A DNA stretch of 14,602 nucleotides from Candidatus Aenigmatarchaeota archaeon (GCA_016202795.1 JACQNY010000020.1:1-14602); one strand, 5' to 3'; positions 7,149 to 13,255 are shown, counted from the first letter of the stretch. Notes: generated by a model from the sequence alone, not told the origin. Made by a program: numbers and translations.

Positions 7149-8128
7149 ACATCGGAATAGTAACCGGCGAGTTTAATCCGGAAATAACGTCTGTTATGGA
7201 GAAGCATGCGATTGCGAAGGCCGAAGAACTAGGCGTCAATGTTGTAAAATCATTAAAAGTTCCGGGCTCTTTCGATATGCCGATAGTCGTAAAAAAATTA
7301 CTGATGCGCAATGACGTCGATGCTGTGATCACACTAGGCGCGATAATAAAAGGCGATACCAAACATGACGAGACGATAGGTTTTGCTGTAGCGAACAAAT
7401 TGGCCGACCTCTCAACCGAGTTTAACAAACCCGTCACTTTGGGAATAATCGGGCCCGGCGCGACCTGGGAGCAGGCTGAAGGACGCGCGAAAGACTATGC
7501 CGAGCGCGCCCTCGTCGCTGCTGTAAAACTTCTGGAAGAGATTAATGTTTTTAAAGGTGACAGGATGAAATTCGTATCTTCTGCCAAACTTCCTACAGAA
7601 TACGGAAACTTCAAAATATTCGGTTTCAAAGACGGCAAAAAGGAGCATGTGGCTCTTGTGAATGGAAATACCGAAAGCGAAAGGGTCCTGGTAAGGGTTC
7701 ACTCTAAATGCCTCACCGGCGACACTTTTAGTTCAATGAGATGCGACTGCAATGCGCAGCTAAGGGAATCTTTGAAACTCATCGGCTCGGATGGCGGCAT
7801 TCTAATATATTTAGATCAGGAAGGGAGAGGCATAGGATTATTGAACAAGCTGAAAGCATACGAACTTCAGGATGGGGGCATGGCTATCGCAGAAACGAAT
7901 GAATATTTGGGATTCGATTACGACGAAAGAGATTATTCCATAGCAGCCGAAATTCTAAAATTTTTGGGCGTGGCCAAAATAATGCTCCTCACCAATAACC
8001 CGGACAAGATAGAACTGCTTAAAAATTTAGGTATAGACGTGGAACGGTTGCCATTGGTAATCGAACCGAACGAATACAACTCAAAATATCTGGAAACGAA
8101 AAAATTAAAAGCCGGCCATCTACTTTAA
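7145..8128 (+). CDS. Lumazine synthase-GTP cyclohydrolase II fusion (RibH-RibA)
   Basis: 327 residues in one frame. Residues 1-about 135 are lumazine synthase: IGIVTGEFNPEIT at the start, VPGSFDMP at 39-46, GAIIKGDTKHDE at 65-76 with the probable catalytic His74, and GIIGPGATWEQA at 100-111. It joins the pyrimidine intermediate to dihydroxybutanone phosphate. Residues about 150-327 are GTP cyclohydrolase II: VRVHSKCLTGD, then MRCDC, giving the zinc ligands C189, C200 and C202; then LDQEGRGIGLLNKLKAYELQ at 223-242; LGFDYDERDY; and LLTNNPDKI. It opens GTP to the first riboflavin precursor. All key residues of both domains look intact. The start ATG overlaps the ribC stop and has GGTGG 4 nt upstream. 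Met141 (7565), exactly at the domain junction, has AAAGGTGA 4 nt before it, so a separate RibA could also be made. The stop region overlaps the facing ACT-protein gene by 9 nt. Confidence 0.93.
   Translation: MNIGIVTGEFNPEITSVMEKHAIAKAEELGVNVVKSLKVPGSFDMPIVVKKLLMRNDVDAVITLGAIIKGDTKHDETIGFAVANKLADLSTEFNKPVTLGIIGPGATWEQAEGRAKDYAERALVAAVKLLEEINVFKGDRMKFVSSAKLPTEYGNFKIFGFKDGKKEHVALVNGNTESERVLVRVHSKCLTGDTFSSMRCDCNAQLRESLKLIGSDGGILIYLDQEGRGIGLLNKLKAYELQDGGMAIAETNEYLGFDYDERDYSIAAEILKFLGVAKIMLLTNNPDKIELLKNLGIDVERLPLVIEPNEYNSKYLETKKLKAGHLL
7553..7567 (+). promoter_or_regulatory. Internal SD and ATG at the RibH/RibA junction
   Basis: AAAGGTGA at 7553-7560 lies 4 nt before an in-frame ATG at 7565-7567 (Met141 of the fusion). 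The spacing and the GGTG core match the SD of the fusion's own start (GGTGG, 4 nt) and that of uL13 (GGTG, 5 nt). It could initiate a free GTP cyclohydrolase II, or be a relic of two formerly separate genes. The sequence is seen; its use is inferred. Confidence 0.5.
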
Positions 8129-8719
8129 AAAGTCCTGCAACAACGCAAAAACGTGCGCGCCGTTTTTCTGGTCGAGAACGATTATCGTGTCTGTGTAGCA
8201 TGATATTAACTCTCTGATATTCACGCCTTTTGACGCGAAGAACTGCGTTAAAAACGCGATCACGCCCGGCGTGTGCTCAATCTTTTCAGGACTAGTTATT
8301 ATTAGGGCGACAAGGTCTTTTGATATTTTCGTGTGTTTTGTTTCCATTATGTCGAGCTTCGTTTGATCGACAATATAGATATTATTTTCAGTTATCTCGC
8401 TTGCTATCAATCTCGGGATGTTTAATTTATTTTCCGAAATAACAACAGCTGTCTTGTCCTGTATGCTTATCCTTGATTTTTTTAGAATATCGATGACGCG
8501 GTTCTCGTCGTAGCCACGAAATTTTACAACGTTCTTACTTTCGCGGGCAATCGCAACTTTAATCGTCTCTGCGTTGCCGCCGATTTCCTTTTGCATCTTT
8601 CTCGCAAGCGCGGAGAAATTTACAATTCTCTCGGCCAGCATGTTTGAAATAAACGGATGGTTCTCTATGTACGCGCGCACTTTGGAGTGCAATGTCATAT
8701 TTGTAACATTTTTCTTCAT
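8120..8719 (-). CDS. Protein with N-terminal HTH-like region and C-terminal ACT domain
   Basis: 199 residues, not assigned to a named gene. The N-terminal third is helical and basic (NMLAERIVNFSALARKMQKE at about 26-45) and looks like a helix-turn-helix. Residues about 84-130 have alternating strands (AVVISENKL, NIYIVDQTKLD). Residues about 136-199 resemble an ACT domain of aspartokinase type: LVALIITSP, TPGVIAFLTQFFASKGVNI, then TDTIIVLDQ and a final helix. ACT domains often bind amino acids or other small molecules, so a ligand-responsive regulator is plausible, but no ligand can be named. The start lies about 28 nt from the AT box at 8744-8750, consistent with a leaderless transcript. The gene is divergent from the 129-residue unknown gene and overlaps the facing ribH-ribA end by 9 nt. 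Confidence 0.8.
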   Translation of the reverse strand: MKKNVTNMTLHSKVRAYIENHPFISNMLAERIVNFSALARKMQKEIGGNAETIKVAIARESKNVVKFRGYDENRVIDILKKSRISIQDKTAVVISENKLNIPRLIASEITENNIYIVDQTKLDIMETKHTKISKDLVALIITSPEKIEHTPGVIAFLTQFFASKGVNIRELISCYTDTIIVLDQKNGAHVFALLQDFLK

Positions 8720-8743
8720 AAATGTAACTTTTATGCAAGCTGG

Positions 8744-8750
8744 TATTTAA
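8744..8750. promoter_or_regulatory. Shared TATA-like box between the ACT gene and the unknown 129-aa gene
   Basis: TATTTAA (TTAAATA on the other strand) is centred at 8747. A 26-nt offset to the right gives about 8773, next to GTG 8774. The same offset to the left gives about 8721, next to the ATG at 8719. One box can therefore serve both divergent genes with essentially no leader. Confidence 0.5.
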
Positions 8751-8782
8751 GCCTGCATTTTCAATAAAGTTGAGTGATAAAA

Positions 8783-9172
8783 ATGGACGTAAAATATATT
8801 GAACAGTCCCTGGAAACCAAACCATGGGTAAAGGCGATTGCAATTATAGACCCGCACACAGATAATCCTGTTTATCTGTGGGGCTGTGGAGCCGGATACA
8901 TATCCGATCGCGCCAAATGCCTTATGGACCCCTCGAATGAACTTGTGAGCAAGAAAGGCAAATGGGTTGCGGGGGCGTGGTTGGACGAATCGACGCAGGA
9001 ATTGGACCTTGTTTATGCAAGGGACGTGGGCGGTTATACGTTTATTGTGGAAGCCGGCGTGTTAGATGACGATTTCGCAGTGAAAAAGAAAGGAGCGAAA
9101 AGCCTGGCAAACGCTGCTAAACGCGCGCTGAAATTGGCTGGTTTGTACCACACGTTGTACGAAAATTGTTGA
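8783..9172 (+). CDS. Conserved-looking hypothetical protein, 129 residues
   Basis: I do not recognise this protein. It is soluble and alpha/beta in character: a helix (VKYIEQSLETKPWVK), a strand (AIAIIDPH), a Gly/Cys-rich segment (YLWGCGAGYISDRAKCLMD), two amphipathic strands around ELDLVYARDVGGYTFIVEAG, then a basic helix (KGAKSLANAAKRALKLAG) and an end with a terminal Cys. The strand-helix pattern could suit a profilin-like or roadblock-like sensor fold, but that is a guess. The ATG at 8783 has GAGTGA about 5 nt upstream. An in-frame GTG at 8774 (adding MIK) sits at leaderless distance from the AT box, so the start is uncertain by three codons. The GNAT gene follows after 19 nt, probably in one transcript. 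Confidence 0.75.
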   Translation: MDVKYIEQSLETKPWVKAIAIIDPHTDNPVYLWGCGAGYISDRAKCLMDPSNELVSKKGKWVAGAWLDESTQELDLVYARDVGGYTFIVEAGVLDDDFAVKKKGAKSLANAAKRALKLAGLYHTLYENC

Positions 9173-9191
9173 TGGTTTGTTGGGTTTTGTC

Positions 9192-9668
9192 ATGCCGAGA
9201 AAAGCTTCCGCCGATGATGTGCCTGCGATAAACGCGCTGATAAGTTACTGGGCGACTGAAGGCGAAGTGCTGCCGAGAAGCGCCGCTGAGATAGCTAAAC
9301 ATCTTACGGATTTCGTTGTTGAGGATGAAGATGGTCGTGTCGTAGGCGTGGCATCTCTAGCAGCTTACGGCCCGGATCTGGCGGAGATACGCAGCGTGTG
9401 CGTTGATAAAGATTATCAGAGCAGAGGGGTGGGAAAAAGAATTGTGACTGCGGAAATAGAAGAGGCCGGGAGAAGGGGGATAGGCAAAGTTTTCGTTTTA
9501 ACAAGGAAGCCCGATTATTTTTTAAAATTCGGCTTCGCGACTGGTCCTGTGATAGAACAGAAAATCTACAGGGACTGCGTAACATGCCCGAAATACGGAA
9601 ACGGCTGCGACGAAATTTACATGGAAAAAAGTCTCACGAAGCAAGCATCTGCTGCTTCGCCGAGATAA
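9192..9668 (+). CDS. GNAT-family N-acetyltransferase, similar to ArgA-type acetyltransferases
   Basis: 158 residues from ATG 9192. The core GNAT signature is clear: GRVVGVASL strand at 48-56, EIRSVCVDKDYQSRGVGKRI at 65-84 with the acetyl-CoA binding Q-x-x-G-x-G loop at 76-81, VFVLTRKPDYFLKFGF at 100-115, and a final strand. The RSVCVD...QSRGVG pattern and the DCVTCPKYGNGCDE tail (Cys 129, 132, 139) resemble single-domain acetyltransferases of the N-acetylglutamate synthase group. The true substrate could be an amino acid or a protein N-terminus. A TTG at 9177 would add five residues, but ATG 9192 begins MPRKASADDV, where the fold should begin. It follows the unknown gene after 19 nt. Its last 35 nt overlap the facing inositol-phosphate synthase gene, and its low-complexity C-terminus (TKQASAASPR) is encoded opposite that gene's end. 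Confidence 0.85.
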   Translation: MPRKASADDVPAINALISYWATEGEVLPRSAAEIAKHLTDFVVEDEDGRVVGVASLAAYGPDLAEIRSVCVDKDYQSRGVGKRIVTAEIEEAGRRGIGKVFVLTRKPDYFLKFGFATGPVIEQKIYRDCVTCPKYGNGCDEIYMEKSLTKQASAASPR

Positions 9669-10740
9669 ATTGTTCCAGCATTGATCTCGCGACATCATCC
9701 GGAAATTGTTGAGCCGGATGCTTGCAGAAATAAGCCGACGCCGCTGTTAAAGGGCCCGGGATTTTCCTGTCCAATGCCATTTTGCAGCATCTTATTGCAT
9801 CGATCACAACGCCAGCGGAATTCGGAGAGTCTTCGACGGATAATCGTAATTCAAGTTCTAACGGCACATCGCCGAAATTCCTGCCTTCGATCCGGATGAA
9901 CGCGATTTTGTTATCGTTCAACCATGGAACGTAATCGCTGGGCCCTATGTGGATGTCGTCGTCTTCCAGCCTTTTTGGCATATTTGATTGGACGGATTCT
10001 GTTTTGGATATTTTTTTGCTTTTTAATCTCGCACGGTCGAGCATATTTTTAAAATCAGTATTTCCGCCAACGTTCAATTGGTACATACGGTCGATCTTAA
10101 CGCCGCGGTCTTCGAACAATTTGGCTAATGAGCGATTAACTATCGTCGCTCCGATCTGGCTTTTTACGTCGTCGCCGATTATTGGAAGATTTTTTTCACG
10201 GAATTTATTGGCCCATTCGCTATTTGATGAAATAAAAACTGGCATGCAGTTAACGAACGCGCAATTCGCATCCAGCGAGGCTTGCGCATAAAATTTTGCA
10301 GCTTTTTCCGAGCCTACGGGCATGTAATTAACGAGAACATCTACTTTTGATTTTTTCAACACGCTTACTACATCGGCTTCTTTCCCTTCAGCGATTACGA
10401 AAGAATTTTTTTCAGCGCCTTCCATGTGTTCCGCCACGCCGTCAAGAACAGGGCCTTTGTCCACATTGACGCCAAGCTTCGGTACGTCTGCGAATACCTT
10501 TGTGCAGTTCGGTTCTGAGAAAATCGCCTCGCTTACGTCTTTGCCAACTTTTCGCGCGTCGATGTCAAACGCGGCGACAATTTCAATATCGGATATCTTG
10601 TAACCGCCAAGCACGTTGTGCATCAATCCCGGCACGGTCTCGCCGTTCGATTTTACGTTTTTGTAATAGAACAGCCCCTGGATCAAGGACGACGCGCAAT
10701 TACCGACGCCTGCAATCGCTACCCGTATAACCATAATCAT
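9634..10740 (-). CDS. myo-Inositol-1-phosphate synthase
   Basis: 368 residues, close to the roughly 360-residue compact form found in archaea and actinobacteria and far shorter than eukaryotic forms. It converts glucose 6-phosphate to L-myo-inositol 1-phosphate with bound NAD. Visible landmarks are the Rossmann loop AGVGNCASSLIQG at 10-22; VNYMPVGSEKAAKFYAQ at 137-153; GDDVKSQIGATI at 189-200; GGNTDFKNMLDRARLKSKKI at 225-244; and HIGPSDYVPWL then DSPNSAGVVIDAIRC at about 264-318. The product normally feeds inositol phospholipids or soluble inositol compounds in archaea. Two starts are possible: ATG 10740 (MIMVIRV) and ATG 10734 (MVIRV); the latter lies 26 nt from the AT box at 10757-10763. 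The gene faces the PadR gene across a 46-nt divergent gap and overlaps the GNAT gene by 35 nt at its end. Confidence 0.94.
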   Translation of the reverse strand: MIMVIRVAIAGVGNCASSLIQGLFYYKNVKSNGETVPGLMHNVLGGYKISDIEIVAAFDIDARKVGKDVSEAIFSEPNCTKVFADVPKLGVNVDKGPVLDGVAEHMEGAEKNSFVIAEGKEADVVSVLKKSKVDVLVNYMPVGSEKAAKFYAQASLDANCAFVNCMPVFISSNSEWANKFREKNLPIIGDDVKSQIGATIVNRSLAKLFEDRGVKIDRMYQLNVGGNTDFKNMLDRARLKSKKISKTESVQSNMPKRLEDDDIHIGPSDYVPWLNDNKIAFIRIEGRNFGDVPLELELRLSVEDSPNSAGVVIDAIRCCKMALDRKIPGPLTAASAYFCKHPAQQFPDDVARSMLEQFISAKQQMLAS

Positions 10741-10756
10741 ATTTTGTACGCATGCC

Positions 10757-10763
10757 TATTTAA
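10757..10763. promoter_or_regulatory. Shared TATA-like box between inositol-phosphate synthase and PadR genes
   Basis: TATTTAA (TTAAATA in reverse) is centred at 10760. It is 27 nt before the PadR ATG at 10787 and 26 nt before the inner ATG (10734) of the synthase, so both could be leaderless from one box. A second AT stretch, CATAAAATAG on the minus strand (10764-10773), is an alternative for the synthase start at 10740. A PadR dimer bound here would cover both promoters. Confidence 0.5.
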
Positions 10764-10786
10764 CTATTTTATGACGGTATAATAGT

Positions 10787-11092
10787 ATGAAACCCTCGGA
10801 AAGGCTGTTAAAATCGCTGACTGTTGATAATTTGTGGCAATACGTGATTAAAGCCTTAAAAAGGCCGAGATATGCGTACGATTTGACAAGAAGCCTTAGG
10901 CGATTAAAAGCGAACATGGTGACCGTGTATTCTGTTTTGTACAAATTGGAAGCCGGCGGTTACATTAAAAAAACGTTTTCGGAAAAGGGCGGCGGGCCTT
11001 CAAGGAAGTATTACGTTGCGACGAAAAAAGGTTTGAACGAGCTTAAGGCTGCCAAAAAACTGATGCTAAAACACCTGAAAGAATTAAATTAA
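10787..11092 (+). CDS. PadR-family transcriptional regulator
   Basis: 101 residues, typical of small PadR proteins that consist of the winged helix alone. ALKRPRYAYDLTRSLRR forms the first helices. NMVTVYSVLYKLEAGGYI is the recognition helix region, with the family's T/S-x-Y-x-x-L-x-x-L-E-x-x-G-x-I pattern. A wing with SEKGGGPSRKYYVATKKGLNEL follows, containing the family's G-x-x-R/K-x-Y-x-x-T-x-x-G pattern. A final lysine-rich helix would dimerise. It is divergent from the inositol-phosphate synthase gene with a shared AT box, so autoregulation and control of that gene are reasonable inferences. The transcript is probably leaderless. Its stop and the rpoN stop share the four bases TTAA at 11089-11092. 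Confidence 0.9.
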   Translation: MKPSERLLKSLTVDNLWQYVIKALKRPRYAYDLTRSLRRLKANMVTVYSVLYKLEAGGYIKKTFSEKGGGPSRKYYVATKKGLNELKAAKKLMLKHLKELN

Positions 11093-11283
11093 CGCTTGAA
11101 TCTCGCAACGTCCTTGATCATGTCAACGTGCGACATGAACATGGCTCTGCAGCAATACCTTTCCAAACCTAAATCGTCCAAAACTTTTACTATTTTCTCG
11201 CCGTTCTTTACGCGCTCGCTGTATTTTTCCCATAAATGGCCGACAGGCTTTCCGCAGGTTATGCATCGAATAGGAATCATCAT
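11089..11283 (-). CDS. rpoN: DNA-directed RNA polymerase subunit N (RpoN/Rpb10)
   Basis: A 64-65 residue zinc protein of the archaeal RNA polymerase core, equivalent to eukaryotic Rpb10. It has the expected MIPIRCITCGKPVG opening with a C-x-x-C pair, and RYCCRAMFMSHVD with the adjacent CC pair, giving four zinc ligands. The rest of the length is normal. The start is ambiguous: ATG 11283 and ATG 11280 both give MIPIRC-type openings. A TTG at 11289 is 4 nt from GGAG at the end of the uS10 gene, but would add the unusual MC. It follows uS10 directly and is surely co-transcribed with it. In many archaea rpoN instead follows uS9 in the eL18-uL13-uS9 operon, so its place here is a rearrangement. 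The stop overlaps the facing PadR stop in TTAA. Confidence 0.95.
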   Translation of the reverse strand: MMIPIRCITCGKPVGHLWEKYSERVKNGEKIVKVLDDLGLERYCCRAMFMSHVDMIKDVARFKR

Positions 11284-11290
11284 ACACAAT

Positions 11291-11611
11291 TTACTCCTTC
11301 AATTCTATTTCAATCTGCACGTTTTCCGGTATGTTTACGCGCATTATCTGGCGTAAAGCGCGTTCGTTGGCGCCGACATCGACGATTCTCTTGTGAACGC
11401 GCATTTCCCACTTGTCAAAAGTTGCGTTGCCATGCCCGGTTCCGTCGCCGCAGGGCGTTTTAAGGACACTAACCCGCAACTTCTTGGTCGGCAATGGTAT
11501 AGGCCCGGCTATTGATACGCCGGTTTTCTCGGCTATCATTTTTATTTCCTTACAGATAACGTCCAGCTGGGACATGTCTGTACTCGAAAGTTTTATTCGC
11601 GCTATTTGCAT
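11291..11611 (-). CDS. rpsJ: Small ribosomal subunit protein uS10
   Basis: 106 residues, the archaeal/eukaryotic S10 (S20e) form. Landmarks are ARIKLSSTDMSQLDVIC at the start, IAEKTGVSIAGPIPLPTKKL in the middle, the nucleic-acid binding loop, KWEMRVHKRIVDVGANERA, and a final strand PENVQIEIEL. The loop after KTPCGDGTGHGNATFDKWE seems about three to four residues longer than the usual archaeal form (typically CGEGT then T-W/F-D). It assembles the head of the 30S subunit. Archaeal rpsJ usually follows the EF-1 alpha gene; here it starts its own unit with rpoN downstream. The ATG is about 31 nt from the TTTAAATA box, implying a very short leader. Confidence 0.95.
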   Translation of the reverse strand: MQIARIKLSSTDMSQLDVICKEIKMIAEKTGVSIAGPIPLPTKKLRVSVLKTPCGDGTGHGNATFDKWEMRVHKRIVDVGANERALRQIMRVNIPENVQIEIELKE

Positions 11612-11638
11612 GGTTCAACACATGGTTTGTTATGATAG

Positions 11639-11646
11639 TTTAAATA
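11639..11646 (-). promoter_or_regulatory. TATA-like box for uS10-rpoN
   Basis: On the minus strand TATTTAAA is centred about 31 nt upstream of the uS10 ATG (11611). This gives an expected transcription start about 5 nt before the codon. A further AT stretch (CTTATAAAC, around 11664-11672) lies farther upstream. Confidence 0.45.
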
Positions 11647-11693
11647 CACCTTATTTCGATTAGGTTTATAAGCTTTTTAGAAAAGTTGAGTTG

Positions 11694-11701
11694 TTTAAAT
11701 T
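11694..11701 (+). promoter_or_regulatory. TATA-like box for purO
   Basis: TTTAAATT is centred about 26 nt before the ATG at 11723, and no SD is present. This indicates a leaderless transcript. Unlike the three shorter divergent gaps, this 111-nt gap has a separate box for each gene. Confidence 0.5.
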
Positions 11702-11722
11702 TCTAACAATTTCAGTAACTTC

Positions 11723-12460
11723 ATGTCTTACATAGGGCGTGTCGCTGGCGTTGGCGCTACGCAAGACGGAAATCCTGTTCTTTTGTACGGTTTATCGGGA
11801 CGTTCTCCGTCAAGCAGATCAAGAATCGCAGTGATTCATGGAAATCGTGTGTCGATTGAGCCTTACGGAGAGATGACGCCGGAACAAAAAGCCGAGGCTT
11901 CGAGGCTGATTTATGATGCGATAATGACTCGCGCGAACAATAAAATTGGGGTGGTAAGCAATGGCAACCAAACAAGCTCCGTATTAAGAGCCTATTTGCG
12001 AAGGCATGACGCCAATAAAACCGCAATAAATGCGATGAGCGGGGCGCTTAGATACTGGGGCCACGAAGGAAGAGTCGGCGACCGTTACAATACGCCGAGG
12101 ATAGCCGGGATGGTTGTTGTGACAGGGAACGATGCGACGCTAGGAATTGTAACTGCGGAAAATGAAACGTCGCCCTCTCTCGCCACGGGCTTTTATATTA
12201 CCAGAGGAACCGCGGGCTACTTATCGACTTACACGGGCGATGGTGAAGAGCCTCAGGCACCCAAATTTAATTATATTCTCGATGCAGTGAGAGAATTCAA
12301 AATTGAAGGCAAAACCGCGCAGGAACTGGCCGAAGAAATGTACGACTTCATGGATCCTGAATTTGTTGTTTCGACTGCGGCTGCGTTATGGGTTCCTTCC
12401 CAAGGCAGGTGGAAATTGGCTGTTAAAAATAAATTAGAAAATTTCATCCGGGTAAATTAA
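11723..12460 (+). CDS. purO: IMP cyclohydrolase, PurO family
   Basis: 245 residues. The N-terminus (SYIGRVAGVGATQDGNPVLLYGLSGRSPSSRSR) matches the PurO-type IMP cyclohydrolase pattern of Y-x-G-R, a G-x-P strand and a Y-x-x-S-x-R-S-x-x-x-R loop. This enzyme closes the ring of FAICAR to make IMP, the last step of purine synthesis in archaea that lack PurH cyclohydrolase. Further family-like segments are KIGVVSNGNQTSSV, the glycine-rich LRYWGHEGRVGDRYNTPRIAG and GFYITRGTAGYLSTYTGDGE. It is about 40 residues longer than the roughly 200-residue methanogen proteins; the extra length is mainly at the C-terminus, so a bacterial-like member of the same Pfam-type family is possible. It is a single-gene unit with its own promoter and no purine genes nearby. 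Confidence 0.82.
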   Translation: MSYIGRVAGVGATQDGNPVLLYGLSGRSPSSRSRIAVIHGNRVSIEPYGEMTPEQKAEASRLIYDAIMTRANNKIGVVSNGNQTSSVLRAYLRRHDANKTAINAMSGALRYWGHEGRVGDRYNTPRIAGMVVVTGNDATLGIVTAENETSPSLATGFYITRGTAGYLSTYTGDGEEPQAPKFNYILDAVREFKIEGKTAQELAEEMYDFMDPEFVVSTAAALWVPSQGRWKLAVKNKLENFIRVN

Positions 12461-12506
12461 TTCTGACGCAAAATTGATTCTTGCGCTCGTTTTCTTAAAA
12501 CTAAGT
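12461..12506. other. 46-nt convergent gap after purO and the hydrolase gene
   Basis: It lies between the stops of purO and the hydrolase gene. I see no gene. Short T-runs occur on each strand (TTTTCTT on plus near 12490; TTTTAAG on minus just after the hydrolase stop), which may act as weak archaeal terminators. Confidence 0.25.
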
Positions 12507-13232
12507 TTAAAATCTGCTTTTAAACCATTCAATAAGTATTCTCTCGACTTCATTACGGAATTTTCCTTCCTTAATGCTGTGCGGGGCATTCTTCATGAGA
12601 GTATGGGTTAATTTGCTTTGATCCTTTACCGCTTTCAAGTAATTTACAATTGTTTGATGAGGAACTAAATCATCTTTTTCCGATTCGATCACTAAGACAT
12701 TACCTTTAAAATTGTGGAGCGCCTCAAGCGCGTAGGTTTCCGTGGGCTTTTTTGCTTTTTTCCTCCAATTCACGACTTCAATGTTTTCGCTGCCAAAGAG
12801 TTTTTTTGGCTTATCAAATATTTCGTTAGGATAATCTGCTGGAACACGTAGCACCAAATTCTTAACCCTCCTTTTCGCTGATAGGAGAGTTATAAGATAA
12901 CCGCCAAAACTTGATCCTACGACGCTGATATTTTCCGGGTCAACACTCTCGGCCGTTGAAAGATAATCGTAAGCTGCAACAACATCGGATGAAAAATCTT
13001 TAATAGTAGAAATATCGATATCCCCTTCGCTTGTTCCGTGGCCTCTCATGTCAAAAAGTAGGCAAATATAACCTAAATCGGCAAGCGCTTTTGCATACTG
13101 GAAACTCCTTTTTCTCTCGCTTGTCCAGCCATGAACGAATAGGATTGCAGGATATTTGTTTTTCTTTTCAGTGGGGTAGAAAAGCGTTCCATCTAGTTTT
13201 AGATTTTCACTATAAAATGAGAAGTTATGCAT
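12507..13232 (-). CDS. Alpha/beta-hydrolase (S33/esterase-like)
   Basis: 241 residues with a complete alpha/beta-hydrolase plan. The oxyanion strand is AILFVHGWTSER at 29-40. DMRGHGTSEG at 61-70 follows the usual D-x-R-G-x-G-x-S pattern. The nucleophile elbow is GSSFGG (Ser108), the acid is in ESEKDDLVP (Asp187 or Asp188), and the His is in NAPHSI (His218). There is no signal peptide, so it is cytoplasmic. The substrate is unknown; esterase, dienelactone-hydrolase-like and aminopeptidase-like relatives share this plan. A ten-line hand count of the gene gives about 40% G+C against roughly 50-57% in sampled lines of purO and the ribosomal genes, suggesting acquisition from elsewhere. It sits directly downstream of uS9, where rpoN often lies in archaea. 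An AAGATATTT box at 13256-13264 is about 27 nt from its ATG. Confidence 0.88.
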   Translation of the reverse strand: MHNFSFYSENLKLDGTLFYPTEKKNKYPAILFVHGWTSERKRSFQYAKALADLGYICLLFDMRGHGTSEGDIDISTIKDFSSDVVAAYDYLSTAESVDPENISVVGSSFGGYLITLLSAKRRVKNLVLRVPADYPNEIFDKPKKLFGSENIEVVNWRKKAKKPTETYALEALHNFKGNVLVIESEKDDLVPHQTIVNYLKAVKDQSKLTHTLMKNAPHSIKEGKFRNEVERILIEWFKSRF

Positions 13233-13255
13233 GAGGTAATTATATCATAACAGGC

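Noticed and set aside
12507..13232. Calling the hydrolase a dienelactone hydrolase or a specific peptidase
   Set aside because: Only the general alpha/beta-hydrolase triad and oxyanion features can be seen, and nothing fixes the substrate.
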